A stretch of DNA of 64,000 bases from Acidovorax defluvii (GTDB taxonomy: Bacteria > Pseudomonadota > Gammaproteobacteria > Burkholderiales > Burkholderiaceae_C): assembly GCA_003268905.1 (NCBI GenBank), contig QLTU01000009.1:1-64000 (forward strand), given 5' to 3'. Positions 16,829-25,853 of the stretch are shown here, piece after piece; position 1 is the first letter of the stretch, and each line of letters opens with the position of its first letter. A model generated the notes under the pieces. That model did not search any database and had not been told where the DNA came from. It saw only the letters and a program-made list of their open reading frames with translations. The position numbers and the translations under genes were made by a program.

Positions 16829-17971
16829 ATGAAGACCTTGCCCCTCCCTCGCTTTGCATGGCTGCAGACACGCACGCTGTGGCTGGTGCTGGCCCTGTCC
16901 GTCACGGGACTCGTGGCGCCTGCCCATGCCTTGCGCATCAAGGAAGTGGCATCCGTGCAGGGCGTGCGCAGCAATCAGCTGTCGGGCTACGGCCTGGTGG
17001 TGGGGCTGGACGGCACGGGTGACCAGTCCACGCAGATGCCCTTTACAGCGCAGGCGATGGCCAACTACCTGCAGCAAATGGGCATCAGCCTGCCCCCGGG
17101 CACCAGCGCTCCGCAGCTCAAGAACGTAGCCACCGTGGTGATCACGGCCCAGTTGCCCGCCTTTGCGCAGCCGGGGCAGAACATTGACGTGGCCGTGTCC
17201 TCCATCGGCAATGCCAAGTCCCTGCGGGGCGGCACACTCATAGCCGCACCGCTGCGCGGTGCAGACGGCGAGATTTATGCCCTGGCGCAAGGCAACGTGG
17301 TGGTGGGCGGCGCCGGCGCCTCGGCCGGCGGCAGCAAGGTGCAGATCAACCACCTGAGCGCGGGCCGCATTCCCGGTGGCGCGCAGGTGGAGCGCTCGGT
17401 TCCCACGCCGCTGCACGTGGGCAGCACCATCACCCTGGGCCTTGATGCGGTGGACTTTCAGACCGCGCGCAAGGTGGCGCAGGCCATCAATGCCCGCCAG
17501 GGCGAGGGCACCGCCACCGCGCTGGACGGGCGCAGCGTGCAGGTGACGGCGCCGCAAGACCCAGGCAAACGGGTGAATTTCATCGCAGAGCTGGAAGAGC
17601 TGCAATTGCCCAACTCCACGCCCGCAGCCAAGGTGGTGATCAACGCCCGCACCGGCTCCATTGTGTTGAACCAGGCGGTGACGCTGGGGCCCTGCGCCAT
17701 CGCGCACGGCAATCTGTCCATCACCATCAGCAGCACGCCCGTCATCAGCCAGCCCAATCCCCTGTCGCAGGGAGTGACCGTAGTGGCGCAAAAAAGCGAC
17801 ATCGCCATCCAGAAGGAAGCGGGCAACGTCATCCAGATGCCACCGTCGCCGCAGCTGGCCGACGTGGTGCGCGCACTCAACTCCCTGGGCGCCACGCCCC
17901 AGGATCTGCTGGCCATTTTGCAGGCCATCAAGGCGGCCGGCGCCTTGAACGCCGAGCTCGAAGTGATCTGA
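16829..17971 (+). CDS. flgI: Flagellar P-ring protein FlgI
   Basis: Periplasmic ring around the rod. After a signal peptide ending APAHA, the mature protein starts LRIKEVASVQGVRSNQLSGYGLVVGLDGTGDQ, the near-invariant FlgI start. GTTLIAAPLRG-like (GGTLIAAPLRGADGEIYALAQGNVVVGG) and the C-terminal TPQDLLAILQAIKAAGALNAELEVI follow. About 380 residues. Starts at 16820 or 16829 are both possible; the latter has GGGTGCC upstream. flgA on the other side of flgB encodes its chaperone. Confidence 0.96.
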   Translation: MKTLPLPRFAWLQTRTLWLVLALSVTGLVAPAHALRIKEVASVQGVRSNQLSGYGLVVGLDGTGDQSTQMPFTAQAMANYLQQMGISLPPGTSAPQLKNVATVVITAQLPAFAQPGQNIDVAVSSIGNAKSLRGGTLIAAPLRGADGEIYALAQGNVVVGGAGASAGGSKVQINHLSAGRIPGGAQVERSVPTPLHVGSTITLGLDAVDFQTARKVAQAINARQGEGTATALDGRSVQVTAPQDPGKRVNFIAELEELQLPNSTPAAKVVINARTGSIVLNQAVTLGPCAIAHGNLSITISSTPVISQPNPLSQGVTVVAQKSDIAIQKEAGNVIQMPPSPQLADVVRALNSLGATPQDLLAILQAIKAAGALNAELEVI

Positions 17972-18020
17972 CCATGCCCTGCCCCACCAGCGCCCTGTCG
18001 GCCACGCACCAGGAGTCACC

Positions 18021-18926
18021 ATGGCTTTGACCCTGCCCTCTTCCGCGACCTCCAGCACCACCAACGCGCTGGCGGCCGATGCACGCTCGCTCAACGCCCT
18101 GAAATACGAAGCCGGGCAAAACAGCGCCCAGGCCGCCAAAGAGGCCGCCAAGCAGTTTGAATCGCTTTTCATGCGCGAGCTGATCAAGAGCATGCGCGAA
18201 GCCACCATGAAATCCGGCCTGATGGACGGTGCCCAGGGTGACCTGGGAACCGACCTGCTGGACCAGCAACTGTCGGTCAGCATGTCGGGCGCGCCCGGCG
18301 GCTTGTCAGAAGCCATTGCGCGCCAGCTTTCGCGCCAGATGGGTGGGGCCGACACCACCATCTCGGCACCGTCCACGCTCAGCCTGCCCGGCGTGACCTC
18401 ACGCAGCGCGGCCAGCAGCGCCACCGTGGCCACCGGCCCCGTGCCCAAGGGGCGGGACGGTTTTGTGCAGTCGCTCAGCGCCACCGCCGAGCGCGTGGCA
18501 CAAGACAGCGGCATTCCGGCCAGCTTCATGCTGGGCCAGGCAGGCCATGAAACCGGCTGGGGCAAGAGCGAGATCAAGAACGCCGACGGCTCCACTTCGT
18601 TCAACCTGTTTGGCATCAAGGCTGGCAAGGGTTGGACCGGCAAGGTGGCCGAGATCACCACCACCGAATACATCAACGGCAAGGCCCAGAAAGTAACGGC
18701 CAAGTTCCGCGCCTACGACTCGTACGAGGATTCTTTCCGCGACTACGCCCGGCTGATCAACGACAGCCCGCGCTACGAAAAAGCCCAGGCCACTGCCAGG
18801 ACCGGCTCGGCCGTGGCCTATGCCGCCGAGCTGCAGAAAGCCGGTTACGCCACCGACCCCGAGTACGCCAAAAAGCTCAGCAGCGCCATCAACAGTGCCC
18901 TGCGCGTGCAGCGCGCACAGGCCTGA
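18021..18926 (+). CDS. flgJ: Rod-binding protein and peptidoglycan hydrolase FlgJ
   Basis: Two-domain protein. The N-terminal rod-capping domain contains AAKEAAKQFESLFMRELIKSMREATMKSGLMDG. The C-terminal glucosaminidase domain (about 150-300) contains QDSGIPASFMLGQAGHETGWGKSEIKN with the catalytic Glu in GHETGWG, and later YDSYEDSFRDYARLINDSPRYEKA. It opens a hole in the cell wall for the rod. 301 residues, normal for the dual-domain form. It starts 49 bases after flgI. Confidence 0.96.
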   Translation: MALTLPSSATSSTTNALAADARSLNALKYEAGQNSAQAAKEAAKQFESLFMRELIKSMREATMKSGLMDGAQGDLGTDLLDQQLSVSMSGAPGGLSEAIARQLSRQMGGADTTISAPSTLSLPGVTSRSAASSATVATGPVPKGRDGFVQSLSATAERVAQDSGIPASFMLGQAGHETGWGKSEIKNADGSTSFNLFGIKAGKGWTGKVAEITTTEYINGKAQKVTAKFRAYDSYEDSFRDYARLINDSPRYEKAQATARTGSAVAYAAELQKAGYATDPEYAKKLSSAINSALRVQRAQA

Positions 18927-18942
18927 GCACACAAGGTAAGCC

Positions 18943-20904
18943 ATGAGCCTGCTCAACGTCGGATCCCGCGCCCTTCTGGCCAACCAGGCGGCCTTGCAGA
19001 CCGCAGGCCACAACATTGCCAACGTCAGCACGCCCGGCTATTCGCGCCAGACCGTGGTGCTGCAGACCGTGCAGGGCCAGTTCACCGGCGGTGGCTACAT
19101 TGGCAAGGGCGTGGATGTGCAGACCATCCAGCGCAACCACAGCGAGCTGCTCACGCGCCAGTCCACGGCCGCATCGGCGGTGGATGCGGGCGACACCGTG
19201 CGCATGGACCGCCTGCGCCAGTTGCAAGAGGTTTTCAGCGGCGGCGCCAGCGGCATTGGCGCATCCATCAACGACATGATGAACGCGCTCTCGGATGTCG
19301 TGAGTGCCCCCACCGACCTCACTGCGCGCAGCGTGGCCCTCACGCGCATGGACGAAACCGCCGCGCGCATGCGCGACGCCTCGCAACGCCTGGACGAAAT
19401 CGGCTACACCGTGGCCGAGCAGCTCAAGGGCAGCATGGTCGCGGTCAACAGCCTGGCCAAGAACATCGCCGGCATCAACGAGCAGATTGCCCGTGCCAAG
19501 GGCAACGGCCAGCCCGCCAACGACCTGCTCGACCAGCGCGACCAGCTCATCCGCGAGCTCAACCAGCACATCCAGACCTCGCAGGTGGCCGCCGACGACG
19601 GCACCGTGAGCGTGTTCGTGGCCGGCAGCCAGCCGCTGGTGCTGGGCAACCAGGCTGCCACGCTGTCGATTGACGATCCAATCGATTTTGGCGCGGGCAG
19701 CGGCAAAAAGGTGCTGAGCTTTCTGGCGCCTGGCTCCTCCACCAAGGTGGAATTGAACGAAAGCATGCTCGGCGGGGGCCAGGTGGCGGGCTTGCTGCGC
19801 TTTCAGAACAACGACCTCGCCGAAGGCCGCAACCTGCTCGGCCGCATGGCCATCGCCATCAGCGAGTCGATGAACACGCAGAACCGGCTGGGTCTAACGC
19901 TCAATGGCCAGCCGGGTGAAAACCTTTTCGCGCCCATCAGTCTGGGCAATGCAACACCCAGCAACTTCAATACCTCGACCGCCACCATGGCGCTGACGGT
20001 AGCCGACCCCACGGCGCTGCAGGCGTCGAGCTACACCGTCAGCTTCACGGCGGGCGACGCGGGCTCGGTCACCCGCCATTCGGACGGCAAAGTCTTCAAC
20101 TTCGATGGCTCTGCGCTGCCACCGGTCGCAGTGGCGAGCGTCTTTTCGGCACAGGGTCTGGGTGTCACGCTCTCAGGTGCGGTCAACGCAGGCGACCAGT
20201 TCGTGATCAATTCGCTGCAGGGCGCCGCGGCGGAGTTGCAGGCGCTGCAGTACTCGCCGACCGACCTGGCGGCTGCCAATCCGGTCAATGCCGCCATGGG
20301 GGCGACGAATGGGGGTTCGCTCCAGTTGGCATCACTGAAGGCAACCGGCCCGATCACGCAACCTGCAACGGGAAGTCCTGTCACGATTGCCTTTACAGCA
20401 GGGTCGCCTGCAACCTATTCGGCAACGGTTCCCGGCCCACCCGTAGCAACCATTGCTACCGGCAACTACGTTTCTGGCGAAAAAATTGCCATCAATGGCT
20501 GGGAAATCGCCCTACAGGGCGCACCCAAGAGCGGCGACACCGTTACGGTGGGTAACGCGACCGACTCCCAATATGGCGACTGGTACGAGCGCGACACCGG
20601 CAACGCCAGCGCGCTGATGGCCCTGCGCGATGTGCCGATGTTCGACAACGCCACGCTGGCCGACGGTTTTGCCAGCGCCATGGCGCAGGTGGGCACACGC
20701 ACCCAAAGCGCACAATTCGCGGCCGAGTTGTCTTCGTCGATCGCGGCCAATCTGGAGCGCGACCGCACGGCCGTCGCCGGCGTCAACCTCGACGAAGAGG
20801 CTGCGCGTCTGATCCAGTACCAGCAGGCTTACCAGGCCTCGGCCAAGATGATCCAGATCGCGCAAAATATCTTCGACACACTGATCCAGGGTCTCGGCCG
20901 CTAA
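18943..20904 (+). CDS. flgK: Hook-filament junction protein FlgK (HAP1)
   Basis: The N-terminus SLLNVGSRALLANQAALQTAGHNIANVSTPGYSRQTVVL and the C-terminus GVNLDEEAARLIQYQQAYQASAKMIQIAQNIFDTLI are diagnostic of FlgK. The motif NELDRRD-like NDLLDQRDQLIRELNQHI is also present. The middle (about 330-560) is the variable exposed domain. 653 residues, on the long side but normal for this group. It starts 16 bases after flgJ, and flgL follows after 31 bases. Confidence 0.97.
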   Translation: MSLLNVGSRALLANQAALQTAGHNIANVSTPGYSRQTVVLQTVQGQFTGGGYIGKGVDVQTIQRNHSELLTRQSTAASAVDAGDTVRMDRLRQLQEVFSGGASGIGASINDMMNALSDVVSAPTDLTARSVALTRMDETAARMRDASQRLDEIGYTVAEQLKGSMVAVNSLAKNIAGINEQIARAKGNGQPANDLLDQRDQLIRELNQHIQTSQVAADDGTVSVFVAGSQPLVLGNQAATLSIDDPIDFGAGSGKKVLSFLAPGSSTKVELNESMLGGGQVAGLLRFQNNDLAEGRNLLGRMAIAISESMNTQNRLGLTLNGQPGENLFAPISLGNATPSNFNTSTATMALTVADPTALQASSYTVSFTAGDAGSVTRHSDGKVFNFDGSALPPVAVASVFSAQGLGVTLSGAVNAGDQFVINSLQGAAAELQALQYSPTDLAAANPVNAAMGATNGGSLQLASLKATGPITQPATGSPVTIAFTAGSPATYSATVPGPPVATIATGNYVSGEKIAINGWEIALQGAPKSGDTVTVGNATDSQYGDWYERDTGNASALMALRDVPMFDNATLADGFASAMAQVGTRTQSAQFAAELSSSIAANLERDRTAVAGVNLDEEAARLIQYQQAYQASAKMIQIAQNIFDTLIQGLGR

Positions 20905-20935
20905 GAACAGGGCCCATGCCTGAACGGAGTCCATC

Positions 20936-22210
20936 ATGAGCAACGCTCTTTACCGGCTGAGCACAGCCAACCAGTACGACGTTGCCGTGCGCAACATCGG
21001 TCAGCGCCAGACATCCCTGTCCAACCTGCAGGAAAACCTGACCTCGGGCAAGCGCGTGGTGCGGGCCAGCGACGACCCGGTGGCAGCCGCGCAGGCCGAG
21101 CGCGCCCTCACGCGGCTGTCTCGTATCCAGACCGAGCAGCGCGCACTGGAAACGCAGCGCAACGCCATTGCGCAGGCCGAGTCCGCCATGGGCGACGCCG
21201 TGGGCCTGGTTCAAAACGCGCGCGAACTCATTGTGAGTGCAGGCAATGGCACCCTGACCCCCAACGACCGGGCCACCATTGCCAACCAGCTGCAGGGCCT
21301 GCGCGAACAGCTGTCGGAGGTGGCCAACCGCAAGGACACCAATGGCGTCCCCTTGCTGGGCGCCCTGGGCAGCGCTCTGTCACCATTCCTAGGGCCGCTG
21401 AGCACGTCGCCAGACTACAAATTCGATGGCCTGGCGGGGCAGTACAGCAGCACGGGGGCGGCCATTCCGAACACGCTGGATGGCGATTCGGCGTTCATGT
21501 TTCAGCCGCAGCGCGACGGGGTGTACAACGCCAGCCTCAGCGCCATTCCCAGCAGCCGTCGGCTGACCACCGATGCCATCAAGCCCGTGGATTTGGGCCT
21601 GGTGAACGGCCACAACTACTCCATCGTGTTCAGTGCAGTGGGACCAGGCGCTACGCTGGGCACCTCCACCGCCACCTACACCATCAATGACCTGACCCTG
21701 AGCACTTCGTCGGCCCCGGTCACGGTTCCCGACTTCCCAAGTGACAAACCCCTGAGCCTTGAAATCTCGGCTGCCACCAATCCCACAGTTCATGTTCCGG
21801 GACTGAGCTTCAAGATCACCGGCACGCCCGCCACGGGCGACACCATCACTCTGAAACCCAGCGCCAGCGTGTTCAGCGCCCTCGACAGCGCCATCAATGA
21901 CATCCGCAACGCACCCAACAGCAACGCCGCCAGTCAGGCGGTGGGCCAGGCGCTGGCCAACCTCGACTCGGGGCTGGAGCGCATGCACAACATGCGCGGC
22001 TATGCGGGCGAGTTGCTCAACCGCGCAGACCGCATCACGGGCGACCAGGAAAAACGCTCCATCCAGCTCGAAGACGACCGCTCGCGCGCCGAGGATCTCG
22101 ATATGATCAAGGGCATTTCGGACTTCCAGAACCAGCAGGTGGGATACGAGGCCGCCCTCAAGTCCTATGCCTCGGTTCAGAAGCTGTCCCTGTTCAACTT
22201 CATCAGTTAA
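20936..22210 (+). CDS. flgL: Hook-filament junction protein FlgL (HAP3)
   Basis: Flagellin-like N-terminus (LSTANQYDVAVRNIGQRQTSLSNLQENLTSGKRVVRASDDPVAAAQAERAL) and flagellin-like C-terminus (SIQLEDDRSRAEDLDMIKGISDFQNQQVGYEAALKSYASVQKLSLFNFI). The variable centre contains a beta-rich insertion, giving 424 residues. It is the last structural gene of the flg operon; the HDOD gene follows 72 bases later. Confidence 0.96.
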   Translation: MSNALYRLSTANQYDVAVRNIGQRQTSLSNLQENLTSGKRVVRASDDPVAAAQAERALTRLSRIQTEQRALETQRNAIAQAESAMGDAVGLVQNARELIVSAGNGTLTPNDRATIANQLQGLREQLSEVANRKDTNGVPLLGALGSALSPFLGPLSTSPDYKFDGLAGQYSSTGAAIPNTLDGDSAFMFQPQRDGVYNASLSAIPSSRRLTTDAIKPVDLGLVNGHNYSIVFSAVGPGATLGTSTATYTINDLTLSTSSAPVTVPDFPSDKPLSLEISAATNPTVHVPGLSFKITGTPATGDTITLKPSASVFSALDSAINDIRNAPNSNAASQAVGQALANLDSGLERMHNMRGYAGELLNRADRITGDQEKRSIQLEDDRSRAEDLDMIKGISDFQNQQVGYEAALKSYASVQKLSLFNFIS

Positions 22211-22282
22211 AACCTGCTCGCGCGGCGGAGGCCCGGCTCCGTTGCCAGGATCCGGCCCCGCTGTCTTATTGCTTCAACGCCC

Positions 22283-23518
22283 ATGGTCCAATCCGTCCTT
22301 GGCAGCCTGATTCTTGGCTACCGCCCTTTGTGGAACCGGGCCCGCAAACTTGCGGGCATTCAGCTCTATGCCCAGAACGAAGCCGCCACGGTGGTGGATG
22401 CCGCCCACCTGCTGCGCACGGTGCAAGAGATGTGGTCTTCCACCTCACCACCGCTTCTGTTGTCTGCGCAAACGCGCCAGCTTTTGTGCTCGCTGCTGGA
22501 TGACGCCCCGCGCGGCGCACCCTGGATCGAGGTGCGGGGCGACTGGCTGTCCGACAGTGCCATCTTGGCCCGCGTCAAGGCGGCGCACCAGCGCGGCCTC
22601 AAGATGGTGTGGCGCGGCGACCTGGCCCGCTTGCCCGGGCCCGAGGTGGCGCGTTGCTTTGACAACAGCCTGCTTTCGCTGCGCCCCGAAGACGCCGTGG
22701 CGGCACTGCAAACCGCCCCCACCCGGCCTGGTGGCCCGGCGCCGGTGGCCCACGCCAAAAGCCCGGTGCTGGCAGGCCAGATGTATGAAAACATCACCAG
22801 CCGCGCCCTCATGGAGCATTGTCTGGATCAGCAAAACGCCCTGGCACTGGCCGGGTGGCCCGCGGAAGACATGCTCTACCACCAGCGGCACCAGGCGCCT
22901 CAACCCTCGCACGCCGTCATCTTCAAGCTGATGAAGGCCATAGACGCCGAGCAGTCGCTGGAGACCTTCGAAGAAATCATGGGCGAAGACCCGCTGCTGG
23001 CCTACCGCTTCATGGTCTATACCAACTCGGCGGCATTGGGCCTGCGCACGGGCATTGACTCGTTGCGCCGGGGGCTGGTGATGATGGGCTATGGCTCAAT
23101 CAAGCGCTGGCTGTCCGACCAGTTGCCCCACGCCAGCACCGACCTGAACCTGCGGCCCGTGCGCGAGTCCATGCTGATCCGGGCGCAGCTCATGACGCAC
23201 CTGCTCGACGCTGGCGTAGAAAACGACCTGCGCCGCGAGATCTATCTGTGCGGGCTGCTGTCGCAACTGGACGATGTGATGGGCGAATCGCTGGGCACCA
23301 TCCTGCGCCGCATTCCGCTGTCGGAACGCATCTACGACGCCAATGTGCTCGGCACGGGCCCGTATGTCTCGGGCCTGCAGATGGCCCGGGCACTGGAATC
23401 CGAAGACGCCAGCACGATCCGCAAGCTGTGCGAAACCCACGAGATGGATCTGGAAGAAGTCAACCGTGCACTGCTGCGCGTGCTGGCCGATCTCGAAGTG
23501 GAGCGCCCCGCCGCCTGA
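22283..23518 (+). CDS. HDOD-domain protein with degenerate EAL-like N-terminus
   Basis: A 411-residue cytoplasmic protein. The C-terminal HDOD domain (about 205-400) is recognisable by AVIFKLMKAIDAEQSLETFEEIMGEDPLLAYRFMVYTNSAALGLR, then IDSLRRGLVMMGYGSIKRWL and ELAARLLA-like spacing; catalytic HD residues are not expected in this family. The N-terminal part resembles EAL domains in the YuxH architecture (GYRPLWNRARKLAGIQLYA, WIEVRGDWL) but lacks an EAL triad and metal ligands. Such proteins usually act in signalling, often alongside c-di-GMP control of motility. Position behind flgL suggests a motility link; this is inference. Confidence 0.85.
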   Translation: MVQSVLGSLILGYRPLWNRARKLAGIQLYAQNEAATVVDAAHLLRTVQEMWSSTSPPLLLSAQTRQLLCSLLDDAPRGAPWIEVRGDWLSDSAILARVKAAHQRGLKMVWRGDLARLPGPEVARCFDNSLLSLRPEDAVAALQTAPTRPGGPAPVAHAKSPVLAGQMYENITSRALMEHCLDQQNALALAGWPAEDMLYHQRHQAPQPSHAVIFKLMKAIDAEQSLETFEEIMGEDPLLAYRFMVYTNSAALGLRTGIDSLRRGLVMMGYGSIKRWLSDQLPHASTDLNLRPVRESMLIRAQLMTHLLDAGVENDLRREIYLCGLLSQLDDVMGESLGTILRRIPLSERIYDANVLGTGPYVSGLQMARALESEDASTIRKLCETHEMDLEEVNRALLRVLADLEVERPAA

Positions 23519-23542
23519 CCCTTTGCTGCCGCAACGCTGCTC

Positions 23543-23566
23543 CGGTCTGGCGGTCTGGCGGTCTGG
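23543..23566 (+). repeat. Three tandem copies of CGGTCTGG
   Basis: Three perfect 8-bp units in a row, just after the HDOD gene stop. This is the only clear microsatellite-like array I saw. It is non-coding and of unknown importance. Confidence 0.8.
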
Positions 23567-23577
23567 CAAAAATTCAA

Positions 23578-23624
23578 CCGTTCGCCCTGCGCTTGTCGAA
23601 GGGCTTCGACCTCAAGGCGAGCGG
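23578..23624. repeat. REP-like palindrome (GTTCGCCCTG...CTTGTCGAAGGG)
   Basis: An imperfect palindrome whose left arm, CCGTTCGCCCTGCGCTTGTC, resembles a very widespread proteobacterial extragenic repeat (GTTCGCCCTGAGCTTGTCGAAG). The right arm, GGTCGAAG-complement within CTTCGACCTCAAGGCGAGCGG, is degenerate. It sits between the convergent HDOD and MocR genes and could serve as a weak terminator. Family identity is from memory. Confidence 0.6.
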
Positions 23625-23656
23625 AATTTGAGATCCAACGCCTGATCCAAACGCGG

Positions 23657-25117
23657 CTATCGGCTCTGCGCCACCACCCGCTGGAGCACGCGCCAAAAGG
23701 CCGCGTCCTGCGTGGTGGTGAAGTTGATGCGCATCAGCGTGCACGGTTGCCGGCTGGCATGGAACAACGCCCCGGGCGCCAGCAGGTAGCCCTCGTCCAG
23801 CATGCGCTGGGCCAGCACGTCGGTGTCCACGCCCGTTTCCACCCAGCCGAACAGCCCCGCAGGTTCGGCGGCAAAGGTGCAACCTGCCTCCAGCGCCAGC
23901 TGCACGCTGCGCGAGCGCGCCTGGGCCAGGCGCAGGCGCATGCGCTCGGCATGGCGGCGCAACTGGCCCTGGTCGATGCACAGGGCCAGCGCCTTCTCCA
24001 GGATGGACGGTGTGGTCAGGGTGGACAACAGTTTGGTGTCGAGCAGGCGCTCCACCAGATCGGGTGGCGCCGCCAGGTAGCCCACGCGCCAGTTGGGCGC
24101 CAGGATTTTGGCGAAACCGCTCACATAGATGGTGCGCCGCAGGCCGTCGAGCACCGACAGCCGCGTGGCGTGTTCGGGCGCGATGTGGCTGTAGGTGTCG
24201 TCTTCCACCACATGAAAGTTGTGCTGCTGTGCCAGCTGCAGCACCTGGTGCGCGCTGCCGGGCGACAGGCAATAGCCCGTGGGATTGTGGAACACGCTCA
24301 CGCTCACGAACAGCTTGGGGGCGTGGGCCTCGCAATAGCGCGCCATCACGGCCAGATCGGGCCCGTCGGCGCGGCGCGGCACGGGCAGGATGTGCATGCC
24401 CAGGGCATCCAGGCGCGCAAACTCCACCGACCAGCCGGGCTCCTCGACCATCACCGGGTCGCCGGGCCGCAGCAGGGTGCGGCTCACGATGTCAAGCGCA
24501 TGGGTGGCGCCCACCGTGGTCATGATCTGCCCGGCCCGCGCGGGAATGCCCAGGCCCGCCAGCTTGCGCGCCAGCACCTGGCGCAGGCCGGGGTCGCCCA
24601 TGGGTTCGCCATACTGCAGAGAGCCCTCTTGCAAGGCCCGGCTGCCGGTGACTTTGCGCACCGCCGCCGCCATGAAGCCCGTCTCCAGCCAATCGGCCGG
24701 AAACACGCCCGCGCCGGGTTGCGGATGGGTGGACGCCTGGTGGAACATGCCCCGGATCAGCGCCGTGGCGTTGATGCGCGAACCCGATGGCAACGACCCC
24801 GTGCCCGTGGCCACCCTGAGCGCCACACCCGCTATATTTTGTATAGCTGCTTGCGCTTGTCCCTCTTGGGCTAGAGCCCCATTTTGCACAAAATCCCGCA
24901 CATAAAAGCCGCGCTGGCTGCGCGCCTCTACCAGGCCCTGGGCCTGCAACTGGTCGTAGGCGGCCACCACGGTGTAGGGGCTGACGCCCTGCTGGCGCGC
25001 GCATTCGCGCACCGACGGCAAGCGCGCGCCCGCAGGCAGCAGCCGCGAACGGATGCGCTCGGCAAAACGCTCGGCCAGCTGTTCGGTCAGGGTGTGGTTG
25101 CTGGAACGGGTAAGCAT
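23657..25117 (-). CDS. MocR-type transcriptional regulator (GntR HTH fused to aminotransferase fold)
   Basis: The N-terminal winged helix (QLAERFAERIRSRLLPAGARLPSVRECARQQGVSPYTVVAAYDQLQAQGLVEARSQRGFYV) is of GntR type. The remainder is a fold-type I aminotransferase domain, with the PLP lysine at about Lys337 in VSGFAKILAPNWRVGY. 486 residues. The linker between the two domains (about residues 75-95) is encoded by a dispersed repeat (24835-24892), an odd but in-frame addition. It is transcribed divergently from a LysE/EamA pair with a repeat-rich operator region between, so it likely controls those exporters in response to PLP or an amino compound. Confidence 0.92.
   Translation of the reverse strand: MLTRSSNHTLTEQLAERFAERIRSRLLPAGARLPSVRECARQQGVSPYTVVAAYDQLQAQGLVEARSQRGFYVRDFVQNGALAQEGQAQAAIQNIAGVALRVATGTGSLPSGSRINATALIRGMFHQASTHPQPGAGVFPADWLETGFMAAAVRKVTGSRALQEGSLQYGEPMGDPGLRQVLARKLAGLGIPARAGQIMTTVGATHALDIVSRTLLRPGDPVMVEEPGWSVEFARLDALGMHILPVPRRADGPDLAVMARYCEAHAPKLFVSVSVFHNPTGYCLSPGSAHQVLQLAQQHNFHVVEDDTYSHIAPEHATRLSVLDGLRRTIYVSGFAKILAPNWRVGYLAAPPDLVERLLDTKLLSTLTTPSILEKALALCIDQGQLRRHAERMRLRLAQARSRSVQLALEAGCTFAAEPAGLFGWVETGVDTDVLAQRMLDEGYLLAPGALFHASRQPCTLMRINFTTTQDAAFWRVLQRVVAQSR
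24835..24892 (+). repeat. Dispersed palindromic repeat, copy c (inside the MocR gene)
   Basis: Plus strand reads TTTTGTATAGCTGCTTGCGC, then TTGTCCCTCTTGGGCTAGAG and CCCCATTTTG. It matches the family core (ATAGCTGCTnGCGCTT ... GGGCTAGAGCC). In the minus-strand gene it encodes the interdomain linker NGALAQEGQAQAAIQNIA without breaking the frame. Confidence 0.75.
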
Positions 25118-25153
25118 GCAAGGCCTTGTACAAAAAACGGCAACTGTGCTGAC

Positions 25154-25224
25154 ACAATGACCACTACAGATCGCTTCATTGTCAGCCTATCTGTATTGGC
25201 ACTGTATTGTAATTACCTCTACAG
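25154..25224. promoter_or_regulatory. Probable MocR operator in the divergent gap
   Basis: Two direct repeats CTGTATTG at 25191-25198 and 25202-25209, spaced exactly 11 bases, are flanked by inverted half-sites CTACAG at 25164-25169 and 25219-25224. A further pair, ACAATGA (25154) and TCATTGT (25177), is inverted. Direct repeats about one helical turn apart are typical of MocR/PdxR binding sites. The array lies between the regulator start (25117) and the exporter start (25254). Confidence 0.6.
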
Positions 25225-25253
25225 TAACCGCCAATCCTCCTCATTTCAACGCC

Positions 25254-25853
25254 ATGCCACCTGTTGAATTCACTGCCCTGCTGGCACTGGCCACCGCCAT
25301 GAGCTTCAGCCCCGGCCCCAACACCACGCTGTCCACCGCGCTGGCGGCCAACCGGGGCCTGCGCCACGCAATGCGCTTTGTCTGCGCCGTGCCCGTGGGC
25401 TGGAGCGCCCTGCTGCTTTTGTGCGCGGGCGGCTTGGGCGCCGCGGTGGTGGCGGTGCCCGCGCTGCGCTGGGCCATCAAGGCCGTGGGCATTGCCTACC
25501 TGGTGTGGCTGGCCTGGAAACTCAGCCAGAGCGGCCAGCTGGGCGAGGCCGACGCTGCCCGCATGGACGTGGGCTTTTGGCAAGGCGCGGCACTGCAATT
25601 CGTGAACATCAAGGCCTGGCTGCTGTCGCTGACCATCGTCGCGGGCTGGATCGTGGGACGCGACGACAGCCTGCAACGCCTGGGCGTGGTGCTGCCCGTG
25701 ATGGCCCTGTTTGCGCTGTCCAGCAATTTTGCGTATGCCTGCGTGGGCGCGTTGCTGCGCCACTGGCTGGCGCACGGGCGCCGCCTGCTGTGGTTCAACC
25801 GCGCCATGGCGCTTGTCTTGGTGGTGACGGCGGCCTGGATGGTGCGCGCATGA
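25254..25853 (+). CDS. LysE family amino-acid/metabolite exporter
   Basis: A 199-residue inner-membrane protein with about six hydrophobic segments. The N-terminal LysE/RhtB signature ALATAMSFSPGPNTTLSTALAANRGLRHA is clear, and AIKAVGIAYLVWLAWKLSQS and ALQFVNIKAWLLSLTIVAG fit the family. The ATG at 25254 gives the standard short N-terminus (MPPVEFTALLALATAMS). It probably exports an amino acid or similar compound. It overlaps the following permease gene by 4 bases (ATGA) and is divergent from the MocR regulator. Confidence 0.92.
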   Translation: MPPVEFTALLALATAMSFSPGPNTTLSTALAANRGLRHAMRFVCAVPVGWSALLLLCAGGLGAAVVAVPALRWAIKAVGIAYLVWLAWKLSQSGQLGEADAARMDVGFWQGAALQFVNIKAWLLSLTIVAGWIVGRDDSLQRLGVVLPVMALFALSSNFAYACVGALLRHWLAHGRRLLWFNRAMALVLVVTAAWMVRA

